Shown piece by piece: positions 19,589-29,527 of a stretch of DNA of 64,000 bases. The stretch lies in contig NZ_FOOA01000001.1 of assembly GCF_900113065.1 (NCBI RefSeq), positions 62,001-126,000 of the forward strand. Reading direction: 5' to 3'. The notes under the pieces were generated by a model. That model was given only the letters and a program-made list of their open reading frames with translations, was not told the DNA's origin and did not search any database. The position numbers were made by a program, and so were the translations under genes. The number at the start of each line of letters is the position of its first letter. The stretch's first letter is position 1. The stretch comes from Aureimonas phyllosphaerae. Lineage in GTDB: Bacteria; Pseudomonadota; Alphaproteobacteria; Rhizobiales; Rhizobiaceae.

Positions 19589-19784
19589 CCTGTCGGCTGT
19601 ACCCTCCGAGCGTGTCATAGGCCGAGGTCAGACCGGCAGCACCAGCGCGTCGGGCGGGCAGGTTGTCGCAAGCTATGGTCAGCGGCGGGAGGGTCTCTAG
19701 CCAGCGAAGCGTTCCTGCCTAAGTGCCCCTTCCCGATCGTTCGACGGCTGGACCTTGCCGCGCGATCATCCGAAGGAGCTCGAC

Positions 19785-22082
19785 ATGGACACGATGACGC
19801 CCGGCGCAGGGACCTGCCCTTTCGGTGGGACCCGGATCAGCGGTGCGGCCGGCAGCGAGCCGCAGATCGATCACTGGTGGCCGAACCGGCTGAAGGTCGA
19901 GCTCCTGCATCAGGAGCCGCCGGCAGCCAACCCGCTCGGCCCGGACTTCGACTATGCCGAGGCCTTCAAGGCGCTCGACCTCCAGGCCGTGAAGTCCGAC
20001 ATCAAGGCGTTCCTGACGACGTCGGTTTCGTGGTGGCCGTCCGACTACGGGAACTACGGACCGCAGATGATCCGCATGGCCTGGCATTCGGCCGGCACCT
20101 ATCGCATCGCGGACGGGCGCGGCGGCGCGGGCCAAGGCATGCAGCGCTTCGCACCGGTCAACTCCTGGTGGGACAACGGCAACACCGACAAGTCCCGCCG
20201 CCTTCTCTGGCCGATCAAGCAGAAGTACGGCGCGGCGCTCTCCTGGGCTGACCTGATGGTCCTGACCGGCAACTGCGCGCTGGAGATCATGGGCTTCAAG
20301 ACCTTCGGCTTCGCCGGCGGGCGCGTCGACGCCTGGGAGCCGGATCGCTCGACCTACTGGGGTCCCGAGGGCTGGACCGGCAAGGCCCCGAAGGACGCGC
20401 CGCGTGGCCCCATGGCCGGACACCCGGAAGAGATGGTCAATCGCGGCCTGCGCTGGCAGGGCGGCCCGAAGGACGCGACCTACGAGCTCGACAGCCCGCT
20501 CGCCGCCTCGCACCAGTCGCTGATCTACGTCGATCCGGAAGGCCCGAACGCCAACGGCGATCCGCTGGATTCGGCCCGTGACATTCGCCTCACCTTCGGC
20601 CGGATGGCGATGAACGACGAGGAGACGGTCGCGCTGATCGCCGGCGGCCACGCCTTCGGCAAGTCGCACGGCATGGTGAAGGCCGACCGCATCGGCGGCG
20701 CGCCGGAAGTCGCGCGCATGCACGAGATGGGTCTCGGCTGGCACAACCCGGAAGGCTCGGGCAACGCCGAGTTCACTATGACCAACGGCATCGAGGGCTC
20801 GTGGACGCCGAACCCGACGCAGTGGGACAACGACTACCTCGAGAACCTCTTCCGCTTCGAGTGGCGCAAGACCAAGAGCCCGGCCGGCTCGATCCAGTGG
20901 ACCCCGGTCGATCCGGACGCGCCAAAGACCCCGGACGCCCACGTTGAGGGTCGAATGAACCCCTTGATGATGATGACCTCGGACATCGCCCTCAAGGAGG
21001 ATCCGGCCTATCGCGCCGTCTGCGAGAAGTTCCTCGCCGACTTCGATTACTTCTCCGACGCCTTCTCGCGCGCCTGGTTCAAGCTGACCCATCGCGACAT
21101 GGGCCCGAAGGTTCGCTACCTCGGCCCCGAGGTGCCCGCCGAGGACCTGATCTGGCAGGACCCGATCCCGCCGCTCGACCATGCCGTAATCGACGACGCG
21201 GACATCGCGCGCCTGAAGTCGGACATTCTCGCGAGCGGCCTGTCGGTCACCGACCTTGTCGCGACGGCCTGGGCCGCCGCCTCGACGCATCGCGTGTCCG
21301 ACAAGCGCGGCGGCGCCAACGGCGGTCGCATCCGCCTCCAGCCGCAGCGCGGCTGGGCGGTCAACGAGCCCGACCGGCTGGAGCGCGTCATCCCGAAGCT
21401 GGAGGAGATCGCCGATCGCTTCAACGGCTCGGCGCCCGGCGGCAAGCGCGTGTCCTTCGCGGACATGGTCGTGCTCGCCGGCTGTGCGGGCGTCGAGAAG
21501 GCGGCGCGCGACGCGGGATCCAATGTCGAGGTTCCGTTCGTGCCGGGTCGCCGAGACACGACGCAGGAGCTGACCGATGTCGAGCAGTTCGACTGGCTTC
21601 AGCCCGTGTCGGACGGCTTCCGCAACTACCACGACACGTCGATCGACTTCACCGTATCGCCGGAGGAGCTGTTCCTCGACCGCGCCATGCTCCTGTCCCT
21701 GACCGCGCCGGAATGGACTGCCCTCACTGGCGGCCTGCGTGTCCTCGGCGTCAATGCCGGCGGCTCGCAGCACGGCGTCTTCACCGATCGCGTCGGCACG
21801 CTGACCAACGACATGTTCCGCCACCTCACCTCGATGGACTACGTCTGGTCGCCGCAGGACGCCTCGGAGATGACGTTCGACATCAAGGACCGCAACAGCG
21901 GCGAGCGTCGCTTCACCGCCACGCGCTGCGACCTCGTGTTCGGCTCGAACTCGCAGCTTCGCCAGATCGCCGAGGTCTATGCGGCTGACGACGGCAAGGA
22001 CCGCTTCGTTCGCGAGTTCGTCGATGCCTGGCACAAGGTGATGATGCTCGACCGCTACGAGGTGAGGCCGACGCAGCGTTGA
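19785..22082 (+). CDS. katG: Catalase-peroxidase KatG
   Basis: This 765-residue bifunctional haem enzyme decomposes hydrogen peroxide. It is composed of two peroxidase-like halves. The distal site is R97, W100, H101 in [13 protein letters not shown]100 belongs to the Met-Tyr-Trp adduct, with the tyrosine in [11 protein letters not shown]. The proximal histidine is in [11 protein letters not shown]. The start at 19785 has GAAGGAG nine bases before it. No regulator gene is adjacent. A 792-codon antisense frame here is only a shadow of codon bias. Confidence 0.97.
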   Translation: MDTMTPGAGTCPFGGTRISGAAGSEPQIDHWWPNRLKVELLHQEPPAANPLGPDFDYAEAFKALDLQAVKSDIKAFLTTSVSWWPSDYGNYGPQMIRMAWHSAGTYRIADGRGGAGQGMQRFAPVNSWWDNGNTDKSRRLLWPIKQKYGAALSWADLMVLTGNCALEIMGFKTFGFAGGRVDAWEPDRSTYWGPEGWTGKAPKDAPRGPMAGHPEEMVNRGLRWQGGPKDATYELDSPLAASHQSLIYVDPEGPNANGDPLDSARDIRLTFGRMAMNDEETVALIAGGHAFGKSHGMVKADRIGGAPEVARMHEMGLGWHNPEGSGNAEFTMTNGIEGSWTPNPTQWDNDYLENLFRFEWRKTKSPAGSIQWTPVDPDAPKTPDAHVEGRMNPLMMMTSDIALKEDPAYRAVCEKFLADFDYFSDAFSRAWFKLTHRDMGPKVRYLGPEVPAEDLIWQDPIPPLDHAVIDDADIARLKSDILASGLSVTDLVATAWAAASTHRVSDKRGGANGGRIRLQPQRGWAVNEPDRLERVIPKLEEIADRFNGSAPGGKRVSFADMVVLAGCAGVEKAARDAGSNVEVPFVPGRRDTTQELTDVEQFDWLQPVSDGFRNYHDTSIDFTVSPEELFLDRAMLLSLTAPEWTALTGGLRVLGVNAGGSQHGVFTDRVGTLTNDMFRHLTSMDYVWSPQDASEMTFDIKDRNSGERRFTATRCDLVFGSNSQLRQIAEVYAADDGKDRFVREFVDAWHKVMMLDRYEVRPTQR

Positions 22083-22204
22083 GCCGGCACGGCGCATGAC
22101 CCTTCGGGACGGTCCGACGGATCGCTCCCGGCATCCATGCCCTTGCCGATCGATGGGGGTTTCGGCGACATGGTGATCCGTGTCGCCGAAACCGGAGCTT
22201 CAAA

Positions 22205-22609
22205 TTGGACGCGCCCGAACCGCAGCCCGCAACCGCCCCGTCGGGCGCCCCCACGATCCGCACCATCGCCATGCCCGCTGACACCAACCCGGCAGGCGAC
22301 ATCTTCGGTGGCTGGCTGCTGGCACAGATGGACTTCGCGGCCGGCACGGCGGCGGCTCGCCTCGCACGAGGTCGCTGCGCCACGATCGCGATCGAGGCCA
22401 TGCGCTTCCTCAAGCCCGTCTATGTCGGCGACGAGGTGAGCCTCTACGCCGAGATTTTGCATGTCGGCCGCACCTCGATGCGCATCAACGTCGAGGCTTG
22501 GCGCCGCAGCCGCGAGGGTGAGGAGGTCGAACAGGTGACGCAAGGCGTCTTCACCTTCGTCGCGATCGACGCCAACCGGAAGCCGCGGCCGATCCCGGTT
22601 CAGAGCTAG
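22205..22609 (+). CDS. Acyl-CoA thioesterase, YciA-like hotdog fold
   Basis: This 134-residue protein has the hotdog-thioesterase signature NPAGDIFGGWLLAQMD (residues 27-42) with the catalytic Asp, and the FLKPVYVGDEVSLYAE strand typical of YciA. It hydrolyses acyl-CoA thioesters in the cytoplasm. The only start that gives the full N-terminus is TTG at 22205 with CGGAG nine bases before it; an ATG at 22271 would cut into the conserved domain. Confidence 0.88.
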   Translation: MDAPEPQPATAPSGAPTIRTIAMPADTNPAGDIFGGWLLAQMDFAAGTAAARLARGRCATIAIEAMRFLKPVYVGDEVSLYAEILHVGRTSMRINVEAWRRSREGEEVEQVTQGVFTFVAIDANRKPRPIPVQS

Positions 22610-22686
22610 CCCCACCGCGACACACGGCGTCATCCACCGGAAGCGCGGATAGGCTAATCTGCATGGCGCAAAGCGGGAGATGGCGG

Positions 22687-23379
22687 ATGGACGGTGCCTT
22701 CAGTGTTCTGGCGACCTCGGCGCTGTTCGTCGGCTCGCACTTTCTTCTGTCCCACCCGCTACGGGCCCCTCTCGTCGCGAGGCTCGGAGAGAAGGGACTC
22801 CAGGGCGTCTACACGCTCGTCGCCTTCGCGACGCTCGGCGCCACGGTCTGGGCCTATCGCGCCGCGCTTGTCACCGAACCCCTCTGGGACGTCGGCGACG
22901 GTCTCTGGGCGATCGCCACGGTCCTGATGCTCGTCGCCTCGATCCTCTTCATGGGCTCGCTGGTCCGCAACCCCACGCTGTCCGGCTCGAAGACCGACCC
23001 CGCCCATGCCGAGGCTCGCGGCGTCTTCGCCGTGACCCGGCACCCGATGATGTGGTCCTTCGCGATCTGGGGCCTGTCCCATATCCTCGTCTACCCGATC
23101 GCGAAGAACGTCGTGCTCTGCATCGCGATCATCATCCTGGCGCTGGTCGGCTCGGCGCTGCAGGAGCGCAAGCGCGCGGCGCTCGATCCGGCGGGATGGC
23201 GATCCTGGAGAGCACGAAGCAGCTTCTGGCCGTTCGCCGCCGTCGCGGCAGGCCGGGCGCATTTCGGCGGTTTCGGCATGCATGCCCTTGCGGGTGGAAC
23301 GGCGGTCTGGCTCGTCGCGACCTGGGCCCACATTCCGCTCGCCGGCTGGGCGGCCGGCATCTGGCGCTGGGTTGTCTGA
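22687..23379 (+). CDS. NnrU family membrane protein
   Basis: This integral membrane protein has about 230 residues and five or six helices. SHFLLSHPLRAPLVARLGEKG near the N-terminus and VTRHPMMWSFAIWGLSHI in the middle are hallmarks of the NnrU family, linked in some bacteria to nitric-oxide-reducing pathways but widespread without them. GGGAG precedes the ATG at 22687; another ATG at 22663 has a poor site. No denitrification gene is near, so the role here is open. Confidence 0.85.
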   Translation: MDGAFSVLATSALFVGSHFLLSHPLRAPLVARLGEKGLQGVYTLVAFATLGATVWAYRAALVTEPLWDVGDGLWAIATVLMLVASILFMGSLVRNPTLSGSKTDPAHAEARGVFAVTRHPMMWSFAIWGLSHILVYPIAKNVVLCIAIIILALVGSALQERKRAALDPAGWRSWRARSSFWPFAAVAAGRAHFGGFGMHALAGGTAVWLVATWAHIPLAGWAAGIWRWVV

Positions 23380-23489
23380 CGGCTCGGCCAACGCCCCTGT
23401 GGACTGCGGGCTGGCGCCGTGCGAAGCGGCTTGCCAATCCGTTCCCGATCTGTTCTGTCGGCTGGTGACGACGGCCGCAGAGAAAGGCG

Positions 23490-24002
23490 ATGGTGGCGCG
23501 CGAGACAGAGGCGGAAGCCGACGATGGGACCGATCGCGCGGGCGCCGCGATGCCGACCCGCCAGCGTAAGATCATCCATGTCGACATGGATGCGTTCTAC
23601 GCCTCGGTCGAGCAGCGGGACGATCCGTCGCTGCGCGGCAAGCCGCTGGCCGTCGGAGGTTCGGCACAGCGCGGCGTCGTGGCGGCGGCAAGCTACGAGG
23701 CCCGTGCCTTCGGCGTACGCTCGGCCATGCCGTCGGTCACCGCCAAGCGCCGCTGCCCCGACCTTCTGTTCGTGAAGCCGCGCTTTGACGTCTACAAGGC
23801 CGTCTCGCTCCAGATTCGCGGGATCTTCGCCGAACATACCGACATCATCGAGCCGCTGTCGCTCGACGAGGCCTATCTTGACGTGACGGAGAACAAGCAG
23901 GGCATCACGTCCGCCACCGCGATCGCCGAGGCGATCCGCCGGCGCATCCGCGAGGTCACCGGCCTTACCGCCTCAGCCGGCGTCTCCTACAACAAGTTCT
24001 AA
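23490..24002 (+). pseudogene. dinB: dinB (DNA polymerase IV), 5' fragment interrupted by mobile element
   Basis: These are the first 170 residues of a Y-family polymerase: [19 protein letters not shown] with the catalytic Asp, [20 protein letters not shown], and the second acidic pair in [11 protein letters not shown]. The frame stops right after [11 protein letters not shown], where intact DinB proteins continue with a Leu-Ala-Lys run; the rest of the palm, thumb and little finger (about 190 residues) is missing. The remainder is not elsewhere in the window. The cut coincides with the left end of the recombinase operon. The fragment lacks DNA-binding parts and is probably inactive. Confidence 0.9.
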
Positions 24003-24070
24003 CGCACACCTTCAGGCAGTTTTGTCAACAATTAGGGGCAAGCTGCTGTAAAACATTGCAAAATGCGCGT

Positions 24071-24099
24071 TTGACAGGGTTTCTTCCCTAGGGTAACTG
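24071..24099 (+). promoter_or_regulatory. Sigma-70-like promoter of the recombinase operon, near-leaderless
   Basis: TTGACA (24071-24076) and TAACTG (24094-24099) are separated by 17 bases. The first ATG is at 24110, so transcription should start only a few bases before it. No Shine-Dalgarno sequence precedes that ATG, consistent with leaderless translation of the first recombinase. Confidence 0.6.
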
Positions 24100-24109
24100 C
24101 GTCCGCCCT

Positions 24110-25495
24110 ATGAAGCATCTGCTGAAACCCGAAGGCATTGCCGAACTAAAGGTCACACTGGTCGTCTTTCCGAATGGCGAGCGGTGCCCGATGCTCGTCA
24201 CGGGCGACGGCATCCCCCTGTTTGACCCGACGGTCTGGTCGCTCACGAAGTATCGCAGGAGGAGCGCTTCCACCGTGGAGCAAGCCCTCCGCGGGGCAAT
24301 GCTCATCCACCTGTTCTGCTGGCGACACGGCATCGACCTGGCCGAACGCATCAGGAGCGGCGCGTTCTTCGAGGTCGGAGAACTGGATGCCCTCGCATCG
24401 GACGCCTCGAAACCGTTCACCCGGCTACGGGGGGTATCGAAGGTGGTCCCCGTGGCTGCAACTGCGCAGAAGCGCCGTCGCTCCGTCGCAAGACTGCATC
24501 GAAGGCTTCCGTCGACCACTCGGGCGCAAGTGGTCATTCCCGCCACCGCAATGATCAGACTGCACTACGCCGCAAGCTACCTGAAGTGGCTCGGAGAACG
24601 ACAGAGACCCCGTCTCCCCACAGGGGCCGTAAGTGCCGACGAGGCGTCCGCGAGGATGCGGGAATACGGGGCGAGGCTTCTGGAAGTGGTCGAACAGATT
24701 GAGGAGCGGTTGCCGTCAGTTACCGACGCGGACCGCACGAGCCTAGAGCCCGAAGAGCGGATCCGCCTTCTCGCGGTCACCCACCCGGACAGCCTGGACA
24801 ATCCTTGGATCGATCCGTTCGTGCGTCTGCGGAACTGGGTGATCGTGCGCTGGCTCCTCGCCACCGGGATGCGACGGGGCGAGCTGCTCGGCCTCAGGAT
24901 CAAGGACTTCAACCGGGGTCAAGCCTTTTGCGAGATCAAACGCCGTCATGACGACAAGCGCGACCGTAGACGTAGGCAGCCGAACGCTAAGACATCGGAG
25001 CGCCTCGCCCCCTTGGACGAGGGCTTGACCGAGCTCGGGGAGGAGTACCTCGAAGCCCGCAACCGGATCGAGGCTGCGCGCAAGCACGGCTTCCTCTTCG
25101 TCGCGCAAGACGGCAAGGCCCTTTCGGAAAGCGCAATCACGGGATTGTTCGCGCTGCTTCGGGAAAAGCATCCGGATGTCGGCCCTGTGAGCGCTCACGT
25201 CCTCCGGCATCAGTGGAACGAGGACTTCTCCGCCTACGCCGACGCAATCAAGTTGAGCGCCGAAGAAGAAGTCCGTGAACGCCGCTTGCTGATGGGGTGG
25301 TCCCGAACGTCCAAGATGCCGGGCCACTACTTGAAGCGCCGGACGAAGGTCAAAGCCGACGAACACAGTAGGGACATGCAGCGCCGGTTGATGAAGCACG
25401 GGTCCGCGATCCGGCAACGCATGCAGGACATGGAACGGGCGACCAAGGCGTTGCAGGACGACAGGGCTTGGCTCGGGGAGGTGATCGGTGCGTAA
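24110..25495 (+). CDS. Tyrosine recombinase 1 of the element (TnpA-like)
   Basis: This 461-residue site-specific recombinase has the complete catalytic set: R255 in TGMRRGELLGL, a lysine-rich beta-hairpin region (277-299), H363 and R366 in HVLRHQW, W397 in LMGWSRTS and the nucleophile Y407 in MPGHYLKRR. The N-terminal 240 residues include a SAM-like DNA-binding segment around 145-200. A basic C-terminal helix follows the active site. It is the first gene of the operon, with no ribosome-binding site. It overlaps the next gene by eight bases (GTGCGTAA). Confidence 0.9.
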   Translation: MKHLLKPEGIAELKVTLVVFPNGERCPMLVTGDGIPLFDPTVWSLTKYRRRSASTVEQALRGAMLIHLFCWRHGIDLAERIRSGAFFEVGELDALASDASKPFTRLRGVSKVVPVAATAQKRRRSVARLHRRLPSTTRAQVVIPATAMIRLHYAASYLKWLGERQRPRLPTGAVSADEASARMREYGARLLEVVEQIEERLPSVTDADRTSLEPEERIRLLAVTHPDSLDNPWIDPFVRLRNWVIVRWLLATGMRRGELLGLRIKDFNRGQAFCEIKRRHDDKRDRRRRQPNAKTSERLAPLDEGLTELGEEYLEARNRIEAARKHGFLFVAQDGKALSESAITGLFALLREKHPDVGPVSAHVLRHQWNEDFSAYADAIKLSAEEEVRERRLLMGWSRTSKMPGHYLKRRTKVKADEHSRDMQRRLMKHGSAIRQRMQDMERATKALQDDRAWLGEVIGA

Positions 25496-27044
25496 AACAC
25501 CCTTCGGCAAGATGCCAGACGTCGAGTCACCTTACGAGCTTCCCGACCAAGCCGAGACCCGCGATGGCTATGTCTACCGTCCCGGCGACGATCATTGGCC
25601 GATCGTTACCGACATTGGTCGGCTGAACTTCCACTTCGGCGACCTCGGCGTCGCCCACGCGCTGAAGACCGGATTCAAAGGGTTCGTCACAGCACGACTT
25701 CGCAGCGAGAACCCGAGGTCGGTGTATTCGAATTACCAGTTGGTCCGAGGACTGCTCCTTCACATCGCGACCTACGACACGGACGCAGTTGCAATCTCAT
25801 CCGCCCACCTGATGAATTACTCCGCTTCGTTCGAAGAGGACCAACGCTACCGTGCGACCGAGGCCAACGACATTGTACGAGTGTGGGCGCGCCTCGGCAT
25901 CCCGGCTGTTTCAAGGGAAGCCTTCGTCACCGCCACCGACATGCCGAAAAGTTCAAGGAAGCGAGCGCTTGCGGTCCGGATGCGGTGCCCGATCCAAGGT
26001 GCGTACACGAACCTTGAGTATGACGGGCTTTATAAGGCTCTCCACGCGGCTTTCGCCGCGGGCGAAATCGCTATCGACAACTACGGCCTCTGCCTTCTCA
26101 GCGGAGCGATCGGGCCCAGGCCTGTTCAGATTGCCGGCCTGACGGTCGGCGATCTGAAGGTCACGATGGGGCCTGCGGGGAAAACGTACGTTCTGGCGAT
26201 CCCCCGTGCGAAGCAAAGGGGCGCACGATACCGGACACAGTTCACCGAACGCCCCCTCATCGAAGAGATCGGCATGATCATTGAGGCGCAATCCCTGTTG
26301 GTTCGCGAGAAGGCAAGGCTCTGCGGAATGGCTGACCCCAACGAGGCACCCTTGTTCCCGGCCGTGCACGTGAGCAGTACATTCTTCGACGGTGGGACAA
26401 CCCCTGCCCGCCCGACGCCAGCTTCCATCGCGATGAGGATCATCAACGTGATGGAGGGACTGGGCGTGAATTCCGAACGAACCGGAGAGGCGATCAACGT
26501 GAACGCCACGCGGGCGCGACGCACGGTCGGCACCCGTGCGGCACAAGAGGGCAAATCCCTGGACGAGATCATGGTGATCCTCGACCACACGTCACGTACC
26601 GCTGCACAGAGTTACATCGAGGTTCGTTCCGATCTTCTCCAGCGCCTCGACAAGAAGCTTGCCATCTTGCTGGCACCCATGGCGCAGCGCTTTGCTGGAA
26701 CCCTTGCGGCGCGTGGAAACGACGTCGGGCAAGGCATCGAGCGGCATATCCTCGGATCCGTCGACGAGGGCGAAGGGCCCGTGGCCCTGGGTGGCTGCGG
26801 GAAGCACGGCTTCTGCGGCCTTGGGAAGCCAATTGCCTGCTACACGTGCCGACTGTTCCACCCATGGCTGGACGGACCTCACGAAGAGATCCTCGACTGG
26901 CTTCTCGGGAGGCGCAGGCAGATGGCCGAGGACGGATCCATGGCCGTCGCCGTCACACTTGACGACACGATCGTCGCGTGTGCCGAAGTGGTCCGCCAAT
27001 GCCGAGCAAGGGCGGCATCGCTGGAAGGCGACCGAAATGGCTGA
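25488..27044 (+). CDS. Tyrosine recombinase 2 of the element, non-canonical box II
   Basis: This 518-residue recombinase starts with GTG after GGGGAGG. The catalytic domain shows R211 in GPRPVQIAGL, a second arginine R344, H367 in ILDHTSR and nucleophile Y376 in QSYIEV. The usual histidine of the HxxR motif is replaced by threonine (T341, in NATRARRTVGTR). The C-terminus has a Cys-rich patch (C437, C443, C451, C454) likely to bind zinc. The altered box II suggests a division of labour with the other two recombinases. It overlaps the next start by eight bases (ATGGCTGA). Confidence 0.87.
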   Translation: MRKTPFGKMPDVESPYELPDQAETRDGYVYRPGDDHWPIVTDIGRLNFHFGDLGVAHALKTGFKGFVTARLRSENPRSVYSNYQLVRGLLLHIATYDTDAVAISSAHLMNYSASFEEDQRYRATEANDIVRVWARLGIPAVSREAFVTATDMPKSSRKRALAVRMRCPIQGAYTNLEYDGLYKALHAAFAAGEIAIDNYGLCLLSGAIGPRPVQIAGLTVGDLKVTMGPAGKTYVLAIPRAKQRGARYRTQFTERPLIEEIGMIIEAQSLLVREKARLCGMADPNEAPLFPAVHVSSTFFDGGTTPARPTPASIAMRIINVMEGLGVNSERTGEAINVNATRARRTVGTRAAQEGKSLDEIMVILDHTSRTAAQSYIEVRSDLLQRLDKKLAILLAPMAQRFAGTLAARGNDVGQGIERHILGSVDEGEGPVALGGCGKHGFCGLGKPIACYTCRLFHPWLDGPHEEILDWLLGRRRQMAEDGSMAVAVTLDDTIVACAEVVRQCRARAASLEGDRNG

Positions 27045-29076
27045 AGTCATCCCGTTTGTCCCGAAGGCCCATCTCGCCGCCTTGGCGAACATGGAGGAGT
27101 TCGTACGCTTTTGCCGCGACGAACTCGCCGTGTTCGGCTCCGATCTCGAATTCGAATCTTTTTCTTGGAACGTTACGCGCTTTTACCATCAGCGAGGCAA
27201 GTGCCATGAGCACTTCCTGAACTTCACCGAGAACACTCCCCGGCTGGGCCGGCTGGGTCCCATAATGCCGGAGCCGTTCGCGAGCCAGGTGAAGGCCTAC
27301 ATCCGCTACCATGCAGGTCGAAATCCGTCGAAAGCTCCTCCTCTGAATGAGATACGTGCGTTCAGGGCGTTGCTCGCGGCGTTCCTCGACAAAGGGGTGA
27401 CGCCGGACCTGGGCTCGGTAGATGCCCATTTGCTCGACCATGCTGTCCAACTTGCTGCCGCAAGGAGACCAGGCAACTATTCAGCGAGCATCGGCGTTCT
27501 TTTGACGCCAGTTTCGGAGTTCCTGAGAGAAAACAATCTCGCCGCGAACGCCCCGATCGACTGGAAGCACGGCCAAGCGTGGGAATTGTACAACAACCGC
27601 TCGAGAGACGAGCGCCGTGAGGCACTGATGCCTTCAGATGAGGCGCTGCAAGCGCTTCCACGAAGTTTCCGTAAGGCAACCGAACCTCGTGATGTGATCG
27701 CCACGTCGGTGATGGCGCTGCTGGCGTGCGCCCCAAGCCGCATAAACGAGATCTTCGCACTCCACCACGACTGCGAGATCAAGCCCCTGACGGATGGCGA
27801 CGAGGGTTACATGCTGCAATGGGCGGGCTCGAAGGGCCACCACGACTTCGCAAAGGGCATCCCCGCCGTGATGGCCGATGTCGCCAAGGAAGCGCTCGCG
27901 CGGCTGAACAAGCATACGGCCGAAGCACGACGCATCGCGGCTTGGTATGAGCATCATCCCGATCGTCTCTATCTGCCGGACGACTGCGTCCACCTGCGGG
28001 GCAAGGACCTCTCCGGGGCCGACATCGCACGTATCATCGGCTTCAACGAAGCTGGCAACGGACGAGACTGGGCAACCGACCGGAAGCTCGAGCCGATCAA
28101 GGGGATGCGGTCCTCAGCGGGACAAAGGATCTATGCGTTCCGCTTCTCGGACGTCGAAAGCGCCATCTTGTCCGAGTTGCCGCATGGCTTCCCGATCTTC
28201 GACAAGCAAACGGGTCTCCGCTACAGCGAAGCGCTGATGGTGGTGCGCCGTCAGGAATTTGCCGACCGCGGACGCGGACGATGGCGCTGCATGATTGCCC
28301 CCGTTTCCTATGGCAACATCATGAATAGTTTTCACAAGCCCGACGGCGTCTTCGCGCGCCTTGGACTGTCAACGCCCGAAAATCCGATCGTCCTGAAGAC
28401 ACACCAACTGAGACATTGGCTCAACACGGTGGCACAGCGGGGCGGCCTGACTGAGGCGGAAATCGCGGCCTGGAGCGGCCGCTTGGACCGCCGGCAGAAC
28501 GAACCCTACGATCACCGTACGCCCGAGGAGATGCTTCAAGCGAAGCGCCGTAGGGACAAGGAGGTCGCAACGATCGCGGGTACCGCGGTGAGGGTGAACC
28601 CACCGGTGGCGAGGAATGAGGCTGCGGCTCGCGCCGGGCACGGGCATGCGACAGACATCGGCTTCTGCGGGCACGACTTCGCCTCGTCCCCTTGCATGAT
28701 GTTCATGCAGTGCCTGCACTGCACCAAGCACACATGCGTCAAGGGTCACGATCCGCGACACCTGGAAAGGGTGGAGTTCGCCCTCGAGCGCGCTCGGCGA
28801 AGCCTCGCTGAAGCGGAGGCGGCGCTGGCAAAAGAGTACGAGGGTGCGGACGACTGGGTCCGCGCTCATCGCGAGACGATCGAGCGCCTCGAGCAGTTGT
28901 ACGGCATCCTGTCCGACCCGACCGTGCCGGACGGTTCGGTGATCCGGCTCGCCAAGTCCGGCCGTTACTCTTTGGTCGAACAGGCCATGCACGACAACGA
29001 GGTGGTCACGGGCGTCCTGCTGCGGGGGAACGTCGGCGGCATGCAGGGGATCGGTGCAGGGACGGCCGGTGCCTAG
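27037..29076 (+). CDS. Tyrosine recombinase 3 of the element (TnpB-like, long)
   Basis: This 679-residue protein has a long N-terminal region and catalytic residues R235 (ACAPSRINEIF), H456 and R459 (THQLRHWLN), W479 (AAWSGR) and Y491 (NEPYDHR). A Cys/His cluster follows (C544, C553, C559, C562, C567, H571), probably a zinc finger, then a coiled coil (573-625). Size and layout resemble TnpB of Tn554-like elements. I chose ATG 27037, which has GGAAGG upstream and overlaps the previous stop; the frame opens earlier (26659) only inside its neighbour. It overlaps the next gene by eight bases (GTGCCTAG). Confidence 0.88.
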   Translation: MAEVIPFVPKAHLAALANMEEFVRFCRDELAVFGSDLEFESFSWNVTRFYHQRGKCHEHFLNFTENTPRLGRLGPIMPEPFASQVKAYIRYHAGRNPSKAPPLNEIRAFRALLAAFLDKGVTPDLGSVDAHLLDHAVQLAAARRPGNYSASIGVLLTPVSEFLRENNLAANAPIDWKHGQAWELYNNRSRDERREALMPSDEALQALPRSFRKATEPRDVIATSVMALLACAPSRINEIFALHHDCEIKPLTDGDEGYMLQWAGSKGHHDFAKGIPAVMADVAKEALARLNKHTAEARRIAAWYEHHPDRLYLPDDCVHLRGKDLSGADIARIIGFNEAGNGRDWATDRKLEPIKGMRSSAGQRIYAFRFSDVESAILSELPHGFPIFDKQTGLRYSEALMVVRRQEFADRGRGRWRCMIAPVSYGNIMNSFHKPDGVFARLGLSTPENPIVLKTHQLRHWLNTVAQRGGLTEAEIAAWSGRLDRRQNEPYDHRTPEEMLQAKRRRDKEVATIAGTAVRVNPPVARNEAAARAGHGHATDIGFCGHDFASSPCMMFMQCLHCTKHTCVKGHDPRHLERVEFALERARRSLAEAEAALAKEYEGADDWVRAHRETIERLEQLYGILSDPTVPDGSVIRLAKSGRYSLVEQAMHDNEVVTGVLLRGNVGGMQGIGAGTAGA

Positions 29077-29527
29077 GGGCGTACGCAGGAAGCCCCCTGC
29101 CCGCCGTCCCCGCGCGCCTCCCATGACCCCGGAGCGCATCACCCGCATCGTTGCCCTGATCGACGGATGGACGGGGCGCCTCACGTGGGAGGCGCTCTGC
29201 GAAGCGGTCGCGCGCGAGACCGGCGCAAGCTACAGGCGGGCGTCGCTCAACAACTACCTTCAGATCAAGTCTGCCTACAAGGCGTACGTCAAGAAGCCCA
29301 ACCTAGCACCAAGCGGGGATGCGACCCCGGCACCAAAACCAAAGGGACCGAGCAGGACGCAGAAGAAGATCAGCAGGCTGGAAAGGAAGGTCGCCGAGCT
29401 GACGGCCGTGAACGATGCCCTGTTGGAGAAGTTCGCCCGTTGGGCGGTGAACGCCGGCTCGCGCGGCCTCGACGAAGCCTTCCTGGATCAGCCACTGGTA
29501 CAGATCAAGCGCTCCGAGAACCGATGA
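29069..29527 (+). CDS. Small element protein with winged-helix-like and coiled-coil segments
   Basis: This 152-residue basic protein is not assigned to a named family. Residues 17-65 look like a compact helical DNA-binding fold (LTWEALCEAVARETGASYRR). After a Pro/Lys linker, a coiled coil (KKISRLERKVAELTAVNDAL) occupies about 100-125. GTG at 29069 overlaps the previous stop by eight bases as in the two upstream junctions; GTG 29054 is an alternative. Its stop overlaps the next ATG. By position it is probably an accessory factor for the recombinases. Confidence 0.7.
   Translation: MPRGVRRKPPARRPRAPPMTPERITRIVALIDGWTGRLTWEALCEAVARETGASYRRASLNNYLQIKSAYKAYVKKPNLAPSGDATPAPKPKGPSRTQKKISRLERKVAELTAVNDALLEKFARWAVNAGSRGLDEAFLDQPLVQIKRSENR

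Noticed and set aside
19719-22097. A 792-codon open frame on the minus strand
   Set aside because: It is fully antisense to katG, has no recognisable domain and is typical of long shadow frames in high-GC genes.
24003-24109. Terminal inverted repeats at the left end of the element
   Set aside because: TTTTG...CAAAA stretches pair only weakly; tyrosine-recombinase elements need no terminal repeats and the other end is not visible.
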